DNA of 60,000 nt from Symsagittifera roscoffensis (GCF_963678635.1 NC_087065.1:37103888-37163887), one strand, 5' to 3'; counted from the first letter of the stretch, positions 22,718 to 33,540 are shown. Translations and numbers: made by a program. The notes: generated by a model from the letters alone, not told the origin.

Positions 22718-23222
22718 ATGAGTTTTTCTTTTGATTTTTTATTTTCGTTTTTTAAGACAGGTTTAGTCGTTTATGCCTAATTCGCTAAATTTTACGCGTT
22801 CACATAATTCTATCAGCACACGAAATACAAAAAAAGACACTAATTTGAAGAAAAAAGAATTTTTTTCTGAGAATGTGGTCTGAGCATTCTGTGCTACTCG
22901 CTGATCATATTCCTAATTAGGTTTCAATAATACGACTATTTTTAAAATTCATGCATGGCAATAAATCCGGTTTATAAATCGTTTAAAATGAATTGATTTA
23001 AGCAAAATATCTTGTTTAAGCAAAAATGTCACTTCGTTCTCTAAATCGCATGATGAGGTTGCGTTTTTCCTTTGTATTTCAGTGTTCAATTTTTTTAAAT
23101 TAGAGGGCTCAAGTTCCCTTTTGCTTTACTTGTGTCATAAGTAAGGAAACCCGGTGCAATTTTTTTTAATGCTAATTTTTAGGTGATGAAAGTGTCAGAA
23201 TTTTCTCCGGTTTTTTCACAGC
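22718..23222. repeat. ~0.5-kb segment inserted in enlarged array unit 8
   Basis: This is nearly identical to 21325-21830 with a few substitutions and small length changes. Its presence in two adjacent units, joined at the same points, shows that the enlarged unit was itself duplicated after the segment was gained. Confidence 0.8.
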
Positions 23223-23428
23223 AACTGGTTTTTGAAGCTGTATATTATAATTTTTTTTATGATTGATTTTCATTGAAGCAGATCAGCGTGTTTGATTTTC
23301 CATCTGAGAAGTGTTTACTGCTCAGTAGCAACGTGAGTCGACCAAGGAAACGATATTCGGGCAATCAACAGAATTTTTCCGACTTATGAAGAAAGTTTTT
23401 TATTCAATGCAGTTTCACCGATCGAAAT

Positions 23429-24718
23429 AATAGCTCTCAACGAAAACGTTTCATATTCCAATGAAGATTATTACGCCTTGAATTCAAGTGTATAAAGTTA
23501 TTTAGCCTGTAATCATTCTTGGCTAAGTATCATACACTCCAAATTGGCAAAAAAATGGAAATTGCCCTATGAGGGAAGTTTTTACCTATTAAACAAACAT
23601 TCGTTATGATGAATTTTTCTTCGCATTTCCTTAGTTGATGCACGTCGAAAAGTTGATGGACGTTTAATAAAAGTGTTCAAAACATCTAGGTTGATAAAAA
23701 ATAGTAAAAGTTCATTATGATCGATATAATCAACGAAAACTGTTTTTTTTTTTATTAAAGATATTAACTCCGATCCAAATGATCAAAAATTTTTCACCTG
23801 CAATCGTTTTTGGCGAAGTTTCATTGATTTGAAAATTAGTTATATAAGGAAGTTGCCACGTAAGGGAAACTTTTCCGCGTAAAAGTACATTAGTTTTGAT
23901 GAATGTTTTTTTTTTTCACATTTCACTCGTTTTCTGAAACGATTTTTGCAAGGGAATAAAAAGCATTAAATAAATTAATTTTGATGTTCTCAAGCATCTT
24001 AGTTCAAAGTTCTTATTATCAAACAACTTTTATGAATTTTTTTTTATCTGCTCTTCAAGTATGAGTTTTAATGTCGGACTTATTTAATGTCTTTAATTGG
24101 ACTAATGTCGGAATTTCCGTTGTCGATAAATAGTTATGTTTTGCTTCAAACCTTTGGTCTGTGCTAGAACCAGTTTGTAATTGGGAGCTGAGTTTTTCAT
24201 GGGTAACCACCGTCCTGGATGACAGAAATTAGAAAATTGGTTGTCTTGGCTCGTCTATCTTTCCCTCATTTCTCATCTAACTTTAAAAACCAGTGAGAGA
24301 TAAGGAGCAAATATTTAACGCCGAAGTCGGAAGAGTTTTTTTTCTAATCATTGAAATGAAAAAAAAATCATCAAAAAATAATACAAATTCGTTTCAATGA
24401 AGTTTGCAAATTTTAATATCGGATATTTGGTAAACGTTATTCGACATATGAGTGATCAGCGTTCAAGAATTATAAGTTTTGAATTTTTCTTAACATTTGC
24501 TCATATGTGTTCTTTTTTTTTTAATTTTCCAAAGAAAATGAAGTTAATTGCATTCAACGGAATTTTTAAATTATGAAGCTTAAATTTGTTTACAAAATCA
24601 AAGTTTTAATTATGAGTTACTGTCTTGGAGTCATTCGCAAATTCAAATATTTCTAAATCAAAAAATTTAAGATAAATGTCATCAAGGGTAAAGAATTGCG
24701 CAATCGGTTTGTAATCGT
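23429..24718. other. PAK 3' flank, with two diverged direct repeats
   Basis: No gene was seen. A block at about 23505-23680 (AATCATTCTTGGCTAAG.., GGAAATTGCC.., GGGAAGTTTTTACC, GTTATGATGAATTTTTC) has a diverged counterpart at about 23801-23930 (AATCGTTTTTGGCGAAG.., GGAAGTTGCC.., GGGAAACTTTTCCGC, GTTTTGATGAATGTTTT). The last several hundred bases probably include the 3' untranslated region of the PAK gene on the - strand. Confidence 0.45.
24605..24610 (-). terminator. Possible PAK polyadenylation signal (ATTAAA)
   Basis: On the - strand ATTAAA lies about 110 bases after the PAK stop codon. It is the common variant of AATAAA; no canonical AATAAA was noticed closer. In such AT-rich DNA the hexamer could be chance. 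Confidence 0.25.
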
Positions 24719-27700
24719 TTACTTAGTGACTACAAAATCAATCACTTCGCTGCTCAAGTTCTCACACATGAGTGGGTGTAGTAAAAGCTCTTTGGCACTT
24801 GGTCTCTTCAGCACATTTTTTTCCAAGCACTGTGCTACAAATCCAATTAGCATCCGGCTCGCACTCTTGGGATCCCGGAATGTTGGCGCAGGACTATCTG
24901 CAATGGTCTTCATTACTTGTTTGAGACCCTGGTCGAAATGCGGAGGCTGTTTTTCTTTTATCTCAATTATGAGAATGCCAAGAGACCATATATCGGCTTC
25001 TGTTCCATAAGGTCGACTCAAAGCTACTTCAGGGGCCATCCAGTGAGGTGTTCCAACAAGTGAGCGCCGTTTGGGGTACTCTTGAGATATTTGGCCACAA
25101 TACCCGAAGTCCGATAGTTTAACAATTCCTTCCTCGGTTAGTGATACGGAGTCACTTTTTATGTCGCGATGAATGATACCTTTCGAGTGGATGAAAACCA
25201 ACACTTTCAAAAGAGACTGAACTATATATACAATTTGTGGTTCCTTGAATTTGATTTTTCGCTTGGTGATGTAAGACGTGAGAGTACCTCCACGCATGTA
25301 TTCTGAGCTAATCCACAAATTGTCTCCCACTAAATAACTGTCGAAAAAGCCGACGATGTTGGGATGCTGATATTCTTTGAGAACCAGAACCTCGTTGAAC
25401 ATCAATTCGCGTCTTGCGTGTTTTCGGATTGACATGATTTTAAGAGAAACTGTTTGTTTCAAAAATATATCTTCCGCTTTGTACGAAGTATATGTTGAAC
25501 CTTCTCCTAATTTCTTCATGCTTTTGAATCTGTATTTCGGATCTTTGTTTGAGCACAGAGAGTGCAGTATATTTTTGAATTCATCGTCGTTTAAATGTGA
25601 CTGATCTTCCATGCAGTTCATTGGTTTTATTTCTGCTTCAACCTCTCCTGATGATTTTCTCCTGGCGAATTGATCAAACTTTGTTTGCTTCGGCTGTGCA
25701 GGGATAGCCAGTGGAAAATATTCTTCTGTATTCTCTCTTTCGTCTCCCCCGTCCAGTTCTTTGACTTTGACCCTTTGCTTAAATGTCACACCTGCCTGAG
25801 CCTGGCTCAAGTTCGTAGCACTTTTGGCCATTTTCTTATTCCTCGGTCGCAAAATTGACATCTGTGATTCCTGTGGACGATTATCAAAATCGCTGTTTCT
25901 GTTTATAGTATTGAAGTTACTATTTATGGTGCTGTGACTAATGTCTAGATTTTGAACTGATGCAGACATGGACTCCCGTTCCATTCTTCGGTCCACTTCT
26001 CTCACTCTCTTTTGAGAAATCTGCTCGTATTCTTCGTCATCATAGGATTGTATTGAAAATTTCGGCAGATTTCCCTTTGCCTCACTATGATTCGGCTCTA
26101 TATGCGACAAAGTTTTGCTGTTAGAAGACAATGGTTCCTGACTTGAACTTCGATTACTGGAGTTGTTGCGAGCAACAGATTGTGTATGTGTTACCTTCCC
26201 ATGTTGCGCTTGAACAAGTGCAGTTTCTGTACTCACAGTTGGAGGTGACCAGTTTCGGGCACCTGAGCTGCCAAACTGCTGTTGGGTCTGGTGTGGTTGC
26301 GGCATTTTTTTATAATAATTTTGACGCTGTTCATAATTTTGATTTTTCTGATGGTGTTGCTCATCTCGCTGCTGCCGCTCCTGCTGTCTTTGTGGTTGTT
26401 CGTGCTGCTGAGTTGCTACTGGTCTTGGTTCATTTGGACGATTCTTAAAAACGCTGTTTGTGTTTGTATGTTCAAAATTGTTGTTAATGGCGCTGTGACT
26501 TGTGTCTAAGTTCTGAACCGAAGAAAACATGGAAACCCGTTCCATTCTTCGGTCCATCTCTCTCACTCTTTTTTGAGAAATCTGCTCGTATTCTTCGTCA
26601 TCATAGGATAGTATTGGAAACGAAAAGTCCTTCAGATTTTCCTTTGCGTCACCATGTTTCGGCTCGATAGGCGACAAAGTTTTGCTGTTGGAAGACAATG
26701 GTTCCTGACTTGAACTTCGATTACTGGAATTGTTGCGAGCCACTTGTTGCGAGCCACTGTTTGTCCTGACCTTATGTATTACGTTCCCATGTTGCGGTTT
26801 AGCATGTGCAGTTTCTGGACTCACAGTTGGAGGTGACCAGTTTCGGGCACCTGAGCTGCCAAACTGCCGTTGGGTCTGGTGTGGTTGCGGCATTTTTTTA
26901 AAATAGTTTTGACGCTGTTCGTTATTTTGCTGTTGTTGAGGGTATTGCTCATCCCGCTGCTCCCGCTCCAGCTGTTTTTGTCGTTGTTCTTGTGTCTGAT
27001 GTTGGTAAGTAGCTTTGTACGGTTGGCTGTACGAATACATACTTGATGGCCTCTCAGTTCGATCCTGACCTTGAGACAAGTTATCAGTTTGCAGTATTTT
27101 TGGTTTTGGCGCTACAGGCGGTGGCAATTTAGTTTTAGGAACTGCTGCAACTGTGATCGGTGAAACTTCATTCTGGTTACCTACCAAATTTGGATCATGT
27201 GCTCTTTTAACTTCTGAATCTCTGACGGGATTCTGGGTTGAGGCTCGGTGGCCGGTTAGTAAAACGTCTTGACGAAAGTTAAACCGTTGATCGGTTTTTT
27301 CGTTGGGTAAATTTTTCTTTTGCGAGTAAGGCTGGTTTTGTTGTGGAATATTTATTTCGCGCTGGTCTACCGAAGGCGGTGATGTGCTGTTGTTAGTGAT
27401 CGTATTTCGTGAGCTCTCTGCTGATGGGATGCTTTGGGACGAACTGGTTTCACTGGAGGAGCTGGATCGTTTTTGTATCTCGGCCTCCTCCTCGTTTTCT
27501 TCCTCAGTCAGTGTTTGGAAGTTGTTAGTCTGTTCTATTTTGTACTGGTCATTGTAGTTACGCAGTGAGTTGGTCCTGTAGACAAAATAGAATTTTACTC
27601 AATCGTCGAGCTGATCAAAAATAAAGAAGGTTTAGCTGCAAAAAATCAAGTTGTTTCATATTCTTTCTACATGCATCAATTCCAAAAATTTGATGCCACA

Positions 27701-28241
27701 ATTTTTTAAAATGGATTTGTTTTAGTATTTGAACGCAACCGGCTTTCTTCGGTTAATATGTTTTACCTTCCCTAAAGATATCTGATCTTAACATTTTTCA
27801 CATCTTTTCATAGAATTTTGAGAAAAAAATTGGTCGTGTAAAAAATGACGGGAGCTTTGAAATTTTATTTTTAAGTCTCCAAAAAGATTTGAATTGGATC
27901 AGATCGTATGTTATCTTTTTTGTTTACCTGTCCAAACTGATTTTGCGAGTCAACCCGGCCGCTTTCTGTTCAGGGGTCAAGCTGCTCTTTTGGCCCACAA
28001 TCAGCTTCACAGGTGCGATGTCTGTTATCTGTGTCGGATCCACGAATGCACTTCGTTTCTTATGTCCAACAAACTTCTTGTCGATCAAGCCATTCCATTG
28101 ACGAGGTAGACCAACTAACTCTTGTCTGTCTTGATCGTGAATTACGTTTATTTTGTGAACAGGATTCGAAGGCTGTGAGATATCGTCTTTACTTATAGTA
28201 CCTACTTGCTCTTTTGATTTGTTCGATTTCTTTTTAAACAT
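24719..28241 (-). CDS. Group II p21-activated kinase (PAK4 / mushroom-bodies-tiny type)
   Basis: There are two exons on the - strand, 28241-27928 and 27575-24719, joined in phase 2 (Arg AG|G). They give 1056 aa, against about 590-640 in PAK4/mbt. These Ser/Thr kinases are controlled by Cdc42-type GTPases and act on the cytoskeleton and cell junctions. The N-terminus MFKKKSNKSK resembles PAK4 MFGKRKKR. A CRIB-like segment is at 21-36, then GLPRQWNGLI, then VDPTQITDI (the autoinhibitory region of PAK4) and RTNSLR. An SH3-ligand-like PPPVAPKPK is near 257. Residues 300-675 are Q/N/S-rich and contain a tandem duplication. The kinase domain is 786-1056, with Lys817, Glu833, HRDIKSDS (Asp909), DFG (Asp927), activation-loop RRSLVGTPHWMAPE (Ser943) and DIWSLG. 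Catalytic residues are intact. The CRIB, the glycine loop and the gatekeeper differ from the family. The frame is open upstream of the chosen ATG, but family similarity begins at this Met. Confidence 0.92.
25872..27000 (-). repeat. In-frame tandem duplication inside the PAK coding exon
   Basis: Copy A (about 26432-27000, residues about 300-487) and copy B (about 25872-26430, residues about 492-675) abut. Both encode in the same order QRDEQ.., EQRQNY-KKMPQPHQTQ, FGSSGARNWSPPTVS-ETA, ARNNSSNRSSSQEPL, SNSKTLS-IEP and YDDEEYEQISQKRVRE. Matching landmarks are 561-588 bp apart, the differences being small in-frame length changes in the Gln/His-rich part. The DNA is clearly alike but diverged, so this is an old duplication that has been kept in frame. 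Confidence 0.9.
27576..27927 (-). other. PAK intron (352 bp)
   Basis: On the - strand the donor is GACAG|GTAAAC and the acceptor TTTTGTCTACAG|GACC. It separates the CRIB/autoinhibitory exon from the single large exon that holds the linker and the whole kinase domain. Joining restores ISLDR-TNSLRNYN, matching the RSNSLR position of PAK4. Confidence 0.9.
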
Positions 28242-29675
28242 GATGAATATTCTCACAAATAAGGACTTTGTTAACTTGATGGTGCAAATATTTGATCGGT
28301 TCTGATGACGTTTTGATAAGTTTATTTTTTTTGTAAACAAAACTGAATGATTAGTCACACAAGTTGGTAGTCTAATGTACTTATCAATGCTGTGAAGCTT
28401 TATAGTAAGGAAAAAAGTAAGCTTAGGTAGACTGGTAAGAAACAATTTTTCCTGTTTGCTTAAGGAATTTGAATATGCTTTTGCTGATCGTTTTCCGATG
28501 ATTCCGTTCAGAGATTAGTCATTTCAACGGACATGCTATTTAAAAATTTATTCAACACAGTTTACTGTGAGTTGGTATATGGTAAGAAAATGCGTGTTTA
28601 GCTGAGCAAAAATACCAGAGCGTTTGAGCTGAACTTTTCAATGTTTAATTTGCGCAGGAGCTCCAGCCAAACTAAGCAAAAGTATAAAACAATTTAAGTA
28701 ACTAGTTAAATTAATGAGCAGTTTGTTCAGTAACGAATAGCTTGCTATTTTAGTAAGTTTTTCAATCTGCGTGATCGCTTGGTGTTTTTTACTGTTTTTT
28801 CTGCATAAACAAAATTCGTCTTGAAGAGAACTGTTGTGTGTTGTTTTGATGTGGTATAAAAACTGAAACTGTGCTGATAATGTAGTACAATAAATGCAAT
28901 CTAAAAAGGTTGGCGTGTTTTGTAGCGGAGCGGTTTTTCTCAAATCCAACGCTATCTTAAGCAAACAGTCTAAATAAAAAACCAAAAAGAAACATAGAAG
29001 CTGTATTTTTTCTTGTCGTCTATTAAGAATGCTGTCTAAGAAAGGGAATTTGCTATAAAAAAATGGTTTCGTTTTCAGTTTTAGCGGGTGGGCTTTTCAC
29101 TGAGTAGAATGTAATTCTTTTAATCAAACTTTAGATTAATTGATTTAATTGGGATCGATTTTATCTTGAAACATGCATAACAGGGTAGGTAAACTTGTTG
29201 AGTGAAAAGTGCCAGGTTAGATAATGGATTGAGGATGGCGTCCTGTTTTAGCTTGTTGTCGGACAGCTAAGATCACTGACTAACTTGAATTGATTGGCTC
29301 TAGCACATGATAGAAAATTGTTAATTTGGAAAAGAGTCCAACACTGCAATTACACTGGTGGACATTGAACAGGTACTTGCGCTTTGTGGGAAACCTTACC
29401 TACCCGTCGAGATACTTCATTTGTATATAGCTCGTGCCAAATGTTTGTATCAAATATAAACTTACTAACAAGGCAGTTGTTAGCTCAATACAAATGTACA
29501 TCTTACGGAAATAGTTTTTATCGTATGTATAATGTCAATTATGTCAAAAAGATTGAAACAATGCGACATCGGACCGAATGAACAATCTCCCCCCTAAATC
29601 GAAATAGGGGGGATAGTTCACTTGGTTAAAAGTAATTACTGCTTGAACATTTCGCTTAATTTTAGAGATTTTTTC
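28242..29675. other. PAK 5' flank, no further gene seen
   Basis: This should contain the PAK promoter and 5' untranslated region on the - strand. The frame of exon 1 stays open to about 28445, but those residues have no family similarity. A small inverted repeat (CCCCCCTA..TAGGGGGG) sits at 29589-29612. No TATA or initiator could be assigned with confidence. Confidence 0.4.
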
Positions 29676-29954
29676 GTTGGTCCAGTTGGAGGGGGGGGGG
29701 GGGGGGGGGAGCCATCCCAAAACGTCTTTTGAGCAAAGATATTTTAACTTTTAATTTTGAAAAGAAGCGCGCTGAAAAAACGCATTTTGCCAGAAACCTC
29801 TGAAAATTGAAAAGGATATTTTAAACAATATTTTAAGCATCATCCTGCGGCGCACAAAATTTTTGCAATATGGGGTGTATTAGTATTTATAGTGACCAAA
29901 ATATGAAGAAAAATTTTTTTGTGAAAATCCGTCCGCCTCTACAAAATCTTGGAT
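29676..29954 (+). mobile_element. Degenerate relative of the hAT-like MITE, with 19-base G run
   Basis: A left end with an uninterrupted run of 19 G (29691-29709) is followed by AAAACG-type tracts and CCTGCGGCGCACAAAATTT. The right end reads AAATCTTGGATCTGCCCATG, echoing the GGATCCGCCCCTG-type terminus of the family at 608, 32019 and 39239. No target duplication is left, so this is an old copy or a related subfamily. Confidence 0.45.
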
Positions 29955-30869
29955 CTGCCCATGGGCTGTAGTCTTTTTCAGAATCTCCTCCTTAATAGTC
30001 ACATTAAAAACCCTGAAATGTCATTCAACGTCAGCCGACAAAACAGTTAATTGAAAGACACACCAGCGGGCACTTCTTCTATTGAAAGTTTTTCAATTTC
30101 TTTTTGTTTCGGTCAACCTTGATTATGGTTTTAAATTTTTCGTACATGTTTGGCCTCTGACTTTTTTGGCCTGTGATAAATGATTTTATTTTGACCTCCG
30201 AGGATAAACTTTTGTTTATGAAAAACAAGAAATGTCTCCATTTGGGTAATAACGCTTTTTCAACAGCACTAGCTCACCAGTCTGTTTACTGCTGTATACG
30301 ATAATCTAAGTGTCACCTTTGTATCTGTTGAGTTAGTTATGTCGGCAGTTCATTCGGACAGGAAATACATTAGTTCATTGGACCTGAATTTGAATTCGAA
30401 ACTGTAATTTACTGAAGACCTCGATTGTTCGTTTTTGGCGATTTTTTTTAAATTTGATTAGCAAAGATTTTAATGAACAGAAAGAATCTTAATTTAAAAT
30501 TTTGAACCCAATCTACTATTTCAAAAAATTCAAAATCAAAATGAAATTCGCGCAATTTCAGTTTGAAAACTTATGTTTTTAACTTGTGTGCAGTTGTCAA
30601 TATGAGTCAATATAAGTTGGTTCCATAATCACCCCTAACTCTCTGTCTTATCTCATTGTATCCAATTTCCAACAGTGTATATCATGCTCAATAATTCATC
30701 ACTAAAAATATATTTCACGAGAGTTATAATATCCCATTTGGTTAATAAGGTTTTAGCTGCCTCTTTAGAGGGGGGTGGCTTTGTTTTGGTCTTATTGGTG
30801 TGTTCTCTGGAATGGTTAAGATTATCACCCGAATTGGATGATGCGTCCGTGCAGTATTTCTGTGGGTAG
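29955..30869. other. Non-coding stretch
   Basis: No gene, element end or structured repeat was recognised. Short open frames show no similarity. Confidence 0.35.
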
Positions 30870-32010
30870 AAGGTTGAAGGTTGTTTGCTTACTTTTGTTG
30901 TTCGCTAAGGCATCTCATGAGAGAGGCATCGACTAATTTTGACCTCATTGAAGATAAATGAGGGTAGTAGTGTTAAAATTTTTGAAGAAAAGGTTGATGT
31001 CGTGTTGAGTTTTAAAGCACTTGGGTTTTACCTGGGGGACACTTGGGACAAGTCGGTTAAGAAAGACGTAAGGAAGCGTGAATAGTGCAAGCTTAATAAA
31101 GCGTGAATAGACCGGGCCTTCCGACTGTATGAGAGTTCAATTGCAGCGACTAGAGGAAGGTTTCCAGTGAGTAATTTGAGTTTGATGATAGTTTCAATGC
31201 AAGTATTGGAAACCACTCACGTGGAGTGTTTTGTAGAATTGGGTTTTCGTTATAATGCCAAGTGATGCATTCTGTAGCTCATAGTTTTTGGATTGAGGAG
31301 GCACTAGCGGCGTGGAGCGGCGTGTTCAAGCAGCGGCGTGTTCAAGCAGCAGTCTAATGGTTGCTGCATGTGTTTTCTAGGAGCGTTTCCTCAATTTGGC
31401 CCCAATTGCGTTGAGGGCCTTTTTTACTGAGAACTTGCTTCTTTTGCTTAGCTACTTGGGTTTTATAGAATATGAAGACATAAGGATTAGTTTTAAAGTG
31501 AGCTCATCAATTTTTGGATTGGTAGAAAAAGGTTCTGGATTTAAATTTGGGGGATGAGATTTGTAATATTTTGAGTCAGTTGACAAGAGAACCACTGAAC
31601 ATATGAAGGGAGAGATAGAGTCTAGGTATATCGAGAGATGACGATAGATTTTGATATTGGTAATGGTTTAGGTAGTTGCTTAGCCTGCGGCTCATTGGCT
31701 CTGGCAGTGAGCAGTCAGTGAGGTTTCTGATGAGAGCGTAGTGGTTCATGCAGTCAAAGGTTTTAGTTTGATCTAAGACATTGAGAACAATTCTGTTGGG
31801 GAGCCTCTGGTGGTTGAAACCATCAGAAATGAACTTTTTTCATAAGAATTTGAGAAAAGATTGGTTTATCCCGCATGATTTATTGAAGCATTTGATGTTT
31901 CCCAGTTCGGCAATGGAAAGGGGTGTTGTCGAGATAATCTCGTTGAGATTATCTGAGCTAATGTTTGAGGTTATCTCAATCTACGTTTGAACATTGCCAA
32001 AAGTAATTTT
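30870..32010 (-). pseudogene. Second decayed Jockey-like reverse transcriptase
   Basis: On the - strand the stretch 31800-31600 reads NRIVLNVLDQTKTFDCMNHY, then ALIRNLTD and MSRRLSNYLNHY. This is the LDLTKAFDxVNH..L and W..NYL region of a non-LTR reverse transcriptase, with the first catalytic Asp position kept. Upstream (near 31900) is an IAELGNIKCFNKS-like piece matching the RT block before it. The rest, to about 30870, is open in patches (31028-31216) but unrecognisable. Many stops and frameshifts are present. The limits are approximate. Confidence 0.55.
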
Positions 32011-32018
32011 ATACTAGA

Positions 32019-32365
32019 CAGGGGGGGATTTAGGGGGGGGGGGGGCGTCCCCCCCCTCCCCCAGAGATTCGACCCCTTGCCGACCCAAAGTGTCGCCCCT
32101 TTGGTACTTTTTAAGAAATCCATTTTTGGCCGACGGTCCCTAAAGTTTTTCTAAAGGTCCTTCAGCTCCAATATATACTAACTTTGAGGGGGAGCGCGCG
32201 CCAAAAAAAAACGCGATTTTTTTGTCAACATTTTCCAAAAAACGCCCAAAAACGGCTTTTTTGATTTGTTTTCTCAAAAATTTGCCTGCGGTGCAGAAAA
32301 TTTGGCCAAAACAGCGTCTTTTTATTGCTTTACGAGAGCTCAGAAAATCAATTTTGTCGACCCTG
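32019..32365 (+). mobile_element. hAT-like MITE, copy 2, with perfect 8-bp target duplication
   Basis: It starts CAGGGGGGGATTTAGG and ends GACCCTG. ATACTAGA flanks both sides (32011-32018 and 32366-32373), a perfect 8-bp target duplication. Compared with copy 1 (608-983) it lacks the last ~30 bases before the right terminus, yet the terminal CCTG and the duplication are intact. The left end contains a long G run and a C run of opposite sense. Confidence 0.8.
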
Positions 32366-32689
32366 ATACTAGATATAGTTATTGGAATGGTACATCCCTA
32401 TCACGACATTTGAGAACAGATTATCTCGAGTTCACGCAATGGAAAAATTAAATATACATTTGAAGAGTTTACCCGTTCCTTTCGGGCATTTTTTCTCAGT
32501 TTTTTCAACGGCGTTTTTTTAAAAATCTTTTGCACCAATGTGTAGAGCTACGAAAGTGCTCGTTGTTTGGTTCACCATGGTTGTTTCCTTCTAAGAGTTA
32601 ATTCGTTCTAATCGTGCTTGTTTTTATACCATGCGGTTGCGTAACTGTTTTTTATTCTTGTTTTTATATCATGCAGGGTAGATTAGAAA

Positions 32690-32935
32690 TATTGGATAAG
32701 TCAGTAACTGATATTTTGAAACGCGTTTTTTTTGTATTCCTCTGACGCTAGAAAATAACTATTATAGAAAATTGTATTAGAACACTGACTTCAGATCAAA
32801 TTAACAGTTCAGGATCATCCGCTACTTCCAGAAACTATGATTGTTTTGAGAAATGAAGAAAATGTGTTTGAAACAAGTTTTGGCTCTGATAACTCTTTTC
32901 TAGAATCCGACAACATCACTAAATGAAGGCAAGGA
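32690..32935 (+). repeat. Diverged copy of a segment inside the LTR element
   Basis: This block (GTAACTGATATTTTGAAACGC.., CCTCTGACGCTAGAAAAT.., TTGAGAAATGAAGA.., ATCCGACAACATCACTAAATGAAGG) is a diverged direct repeat of 34100-34330. The latter encodes an open frame of 69 codons (34120-34329) of unknown identity. Since 32690 lies outside the inferred LTR of the element at 33230, the locus is probably nested or rearranged. Confidence 0.6.
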
Positions 32936-33229
32936 ACTATGGCATATAGTGTAATTTTTTTTGCCCAATTTCACTGCCTCAAAAAATTACTACCTTCCAA
33001 CCTTATCGTCTTGGGTTTTCTTACCAAAATTTTGCAGTTAATAACTGGTGACTAGGCTCATTAACCAAATTAAGTTTTTTTTCACCAACTAAATTGAAAC
33101 AAAGTTTCAAATCAAAGAATGGAAACTTTTTTTCCGATCTTCATTTTTTCTGTTTCAAATTTCATTTTAGAATGAGCGTCCCGCCGTTCTTTTTTAAATT
33201 GCTTTGTGACGTGACCTTCTGGCGTCATG

Positions 33230-33540
33230 CATTCGATATTACTGATTTTGATATAAATGATTTTGTAATTCATGTTAACATCAAACTCGAGCTCAAACTT
33301 ATATTTCCCTAACCATGTAAACATTGCTAACTAATTCCACCAACACGATAGAGAAAGACTGAAGCGATCTGTAATATAACTGATCAGAATATAGAGAATA
33401 CATTTTTCCAAATATGCTCTGACTTGCTCCGATCGATGGAAAAGAATCTTGCGGAATAGATCTTCCCCAAGCATTGCTAAGTACAAGACATGCCTAACCG
33501 CTCGAAACAAGATACAGAAAAACAAAATAAAAGACAGGAA
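33230..33540 (+). repeat. 5' long-terminal-repeat-like direct repeat
   Basis: This matches 38050-38350 at an offset of about 4820 bp. Shared landmarks in order are TGATATAAATGATT, GAGCTCAAACTTAT, GATGTAAAC-like, CTGATCAGAATAT, CTGACTTGCTCCGATCGATG and CTAACCGCTCGAAA. The two have diverged considerably. Downstream a string GTTCACAACAAGTGGACGGC (33589-33608) resembles the LTR-end/primer-binding area of Ty3/gypsy elements. Exact ends are not resolved. Confidence 0.6.

Larger units (their letters stand above)
15053..23428. repeat. 8.4-kb tandem array of ~932-bp units, last two units ~1.4 kb
   Basis: The landmark TGTCAAACTCTTATAGGTCGAC recurs at 15056 (with GTCGACT), 15988, 16917, 17849, 18784, 19715, 20649 and 22046. 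Intervals are 929-935 bp, then one of 1397, and the final unit ends near 23428. Units are about 90% or more alike by eye. Higher-order structure is visible: units starting at 15988 and 18784 share GAAAAGAGTTTATTTATTAG, which others lack, implying duplication of a three-unit block (2796 bp). Each unit contains an ATG frame of 40 codons starting MSRPRKRYSG. It is open in four units (from 15881, 18677, 20542 and 21939), closed by a TGA in three (ATGAGTTGA), and begins GTG in the last. That pattern argues against strong coding constraint. No transposase or other known protein is encoded, so I read this as a satellite-like array. Confidence 0.9.

Noticed and set aside
15053-23428. Array considered as a CRISPR-like or protein-coding repeat locus
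   Set aside because: Units are ~0.93-1.4 kb without short direct repeats and unique spacers, and no continuous frame exists.
24696-25010. 104-codon + strand frame
   Set aside because: It is antisense to the conserved kinase domain and is a shadow of the PAK gene.
28242-28445. N-terminal extension of the PAK protein upstream of the chosen Met
   Set aside because: The frame is open, but the residues show no family similarity, and PAK4 proteins begin at the equivalent MFxK position.
29589-29612. CCCCCCTA..TAGGGGGG inverted repeat as a terminator or element end
   Set aside because: It is isolated, with no element boundary or gene end beside it.
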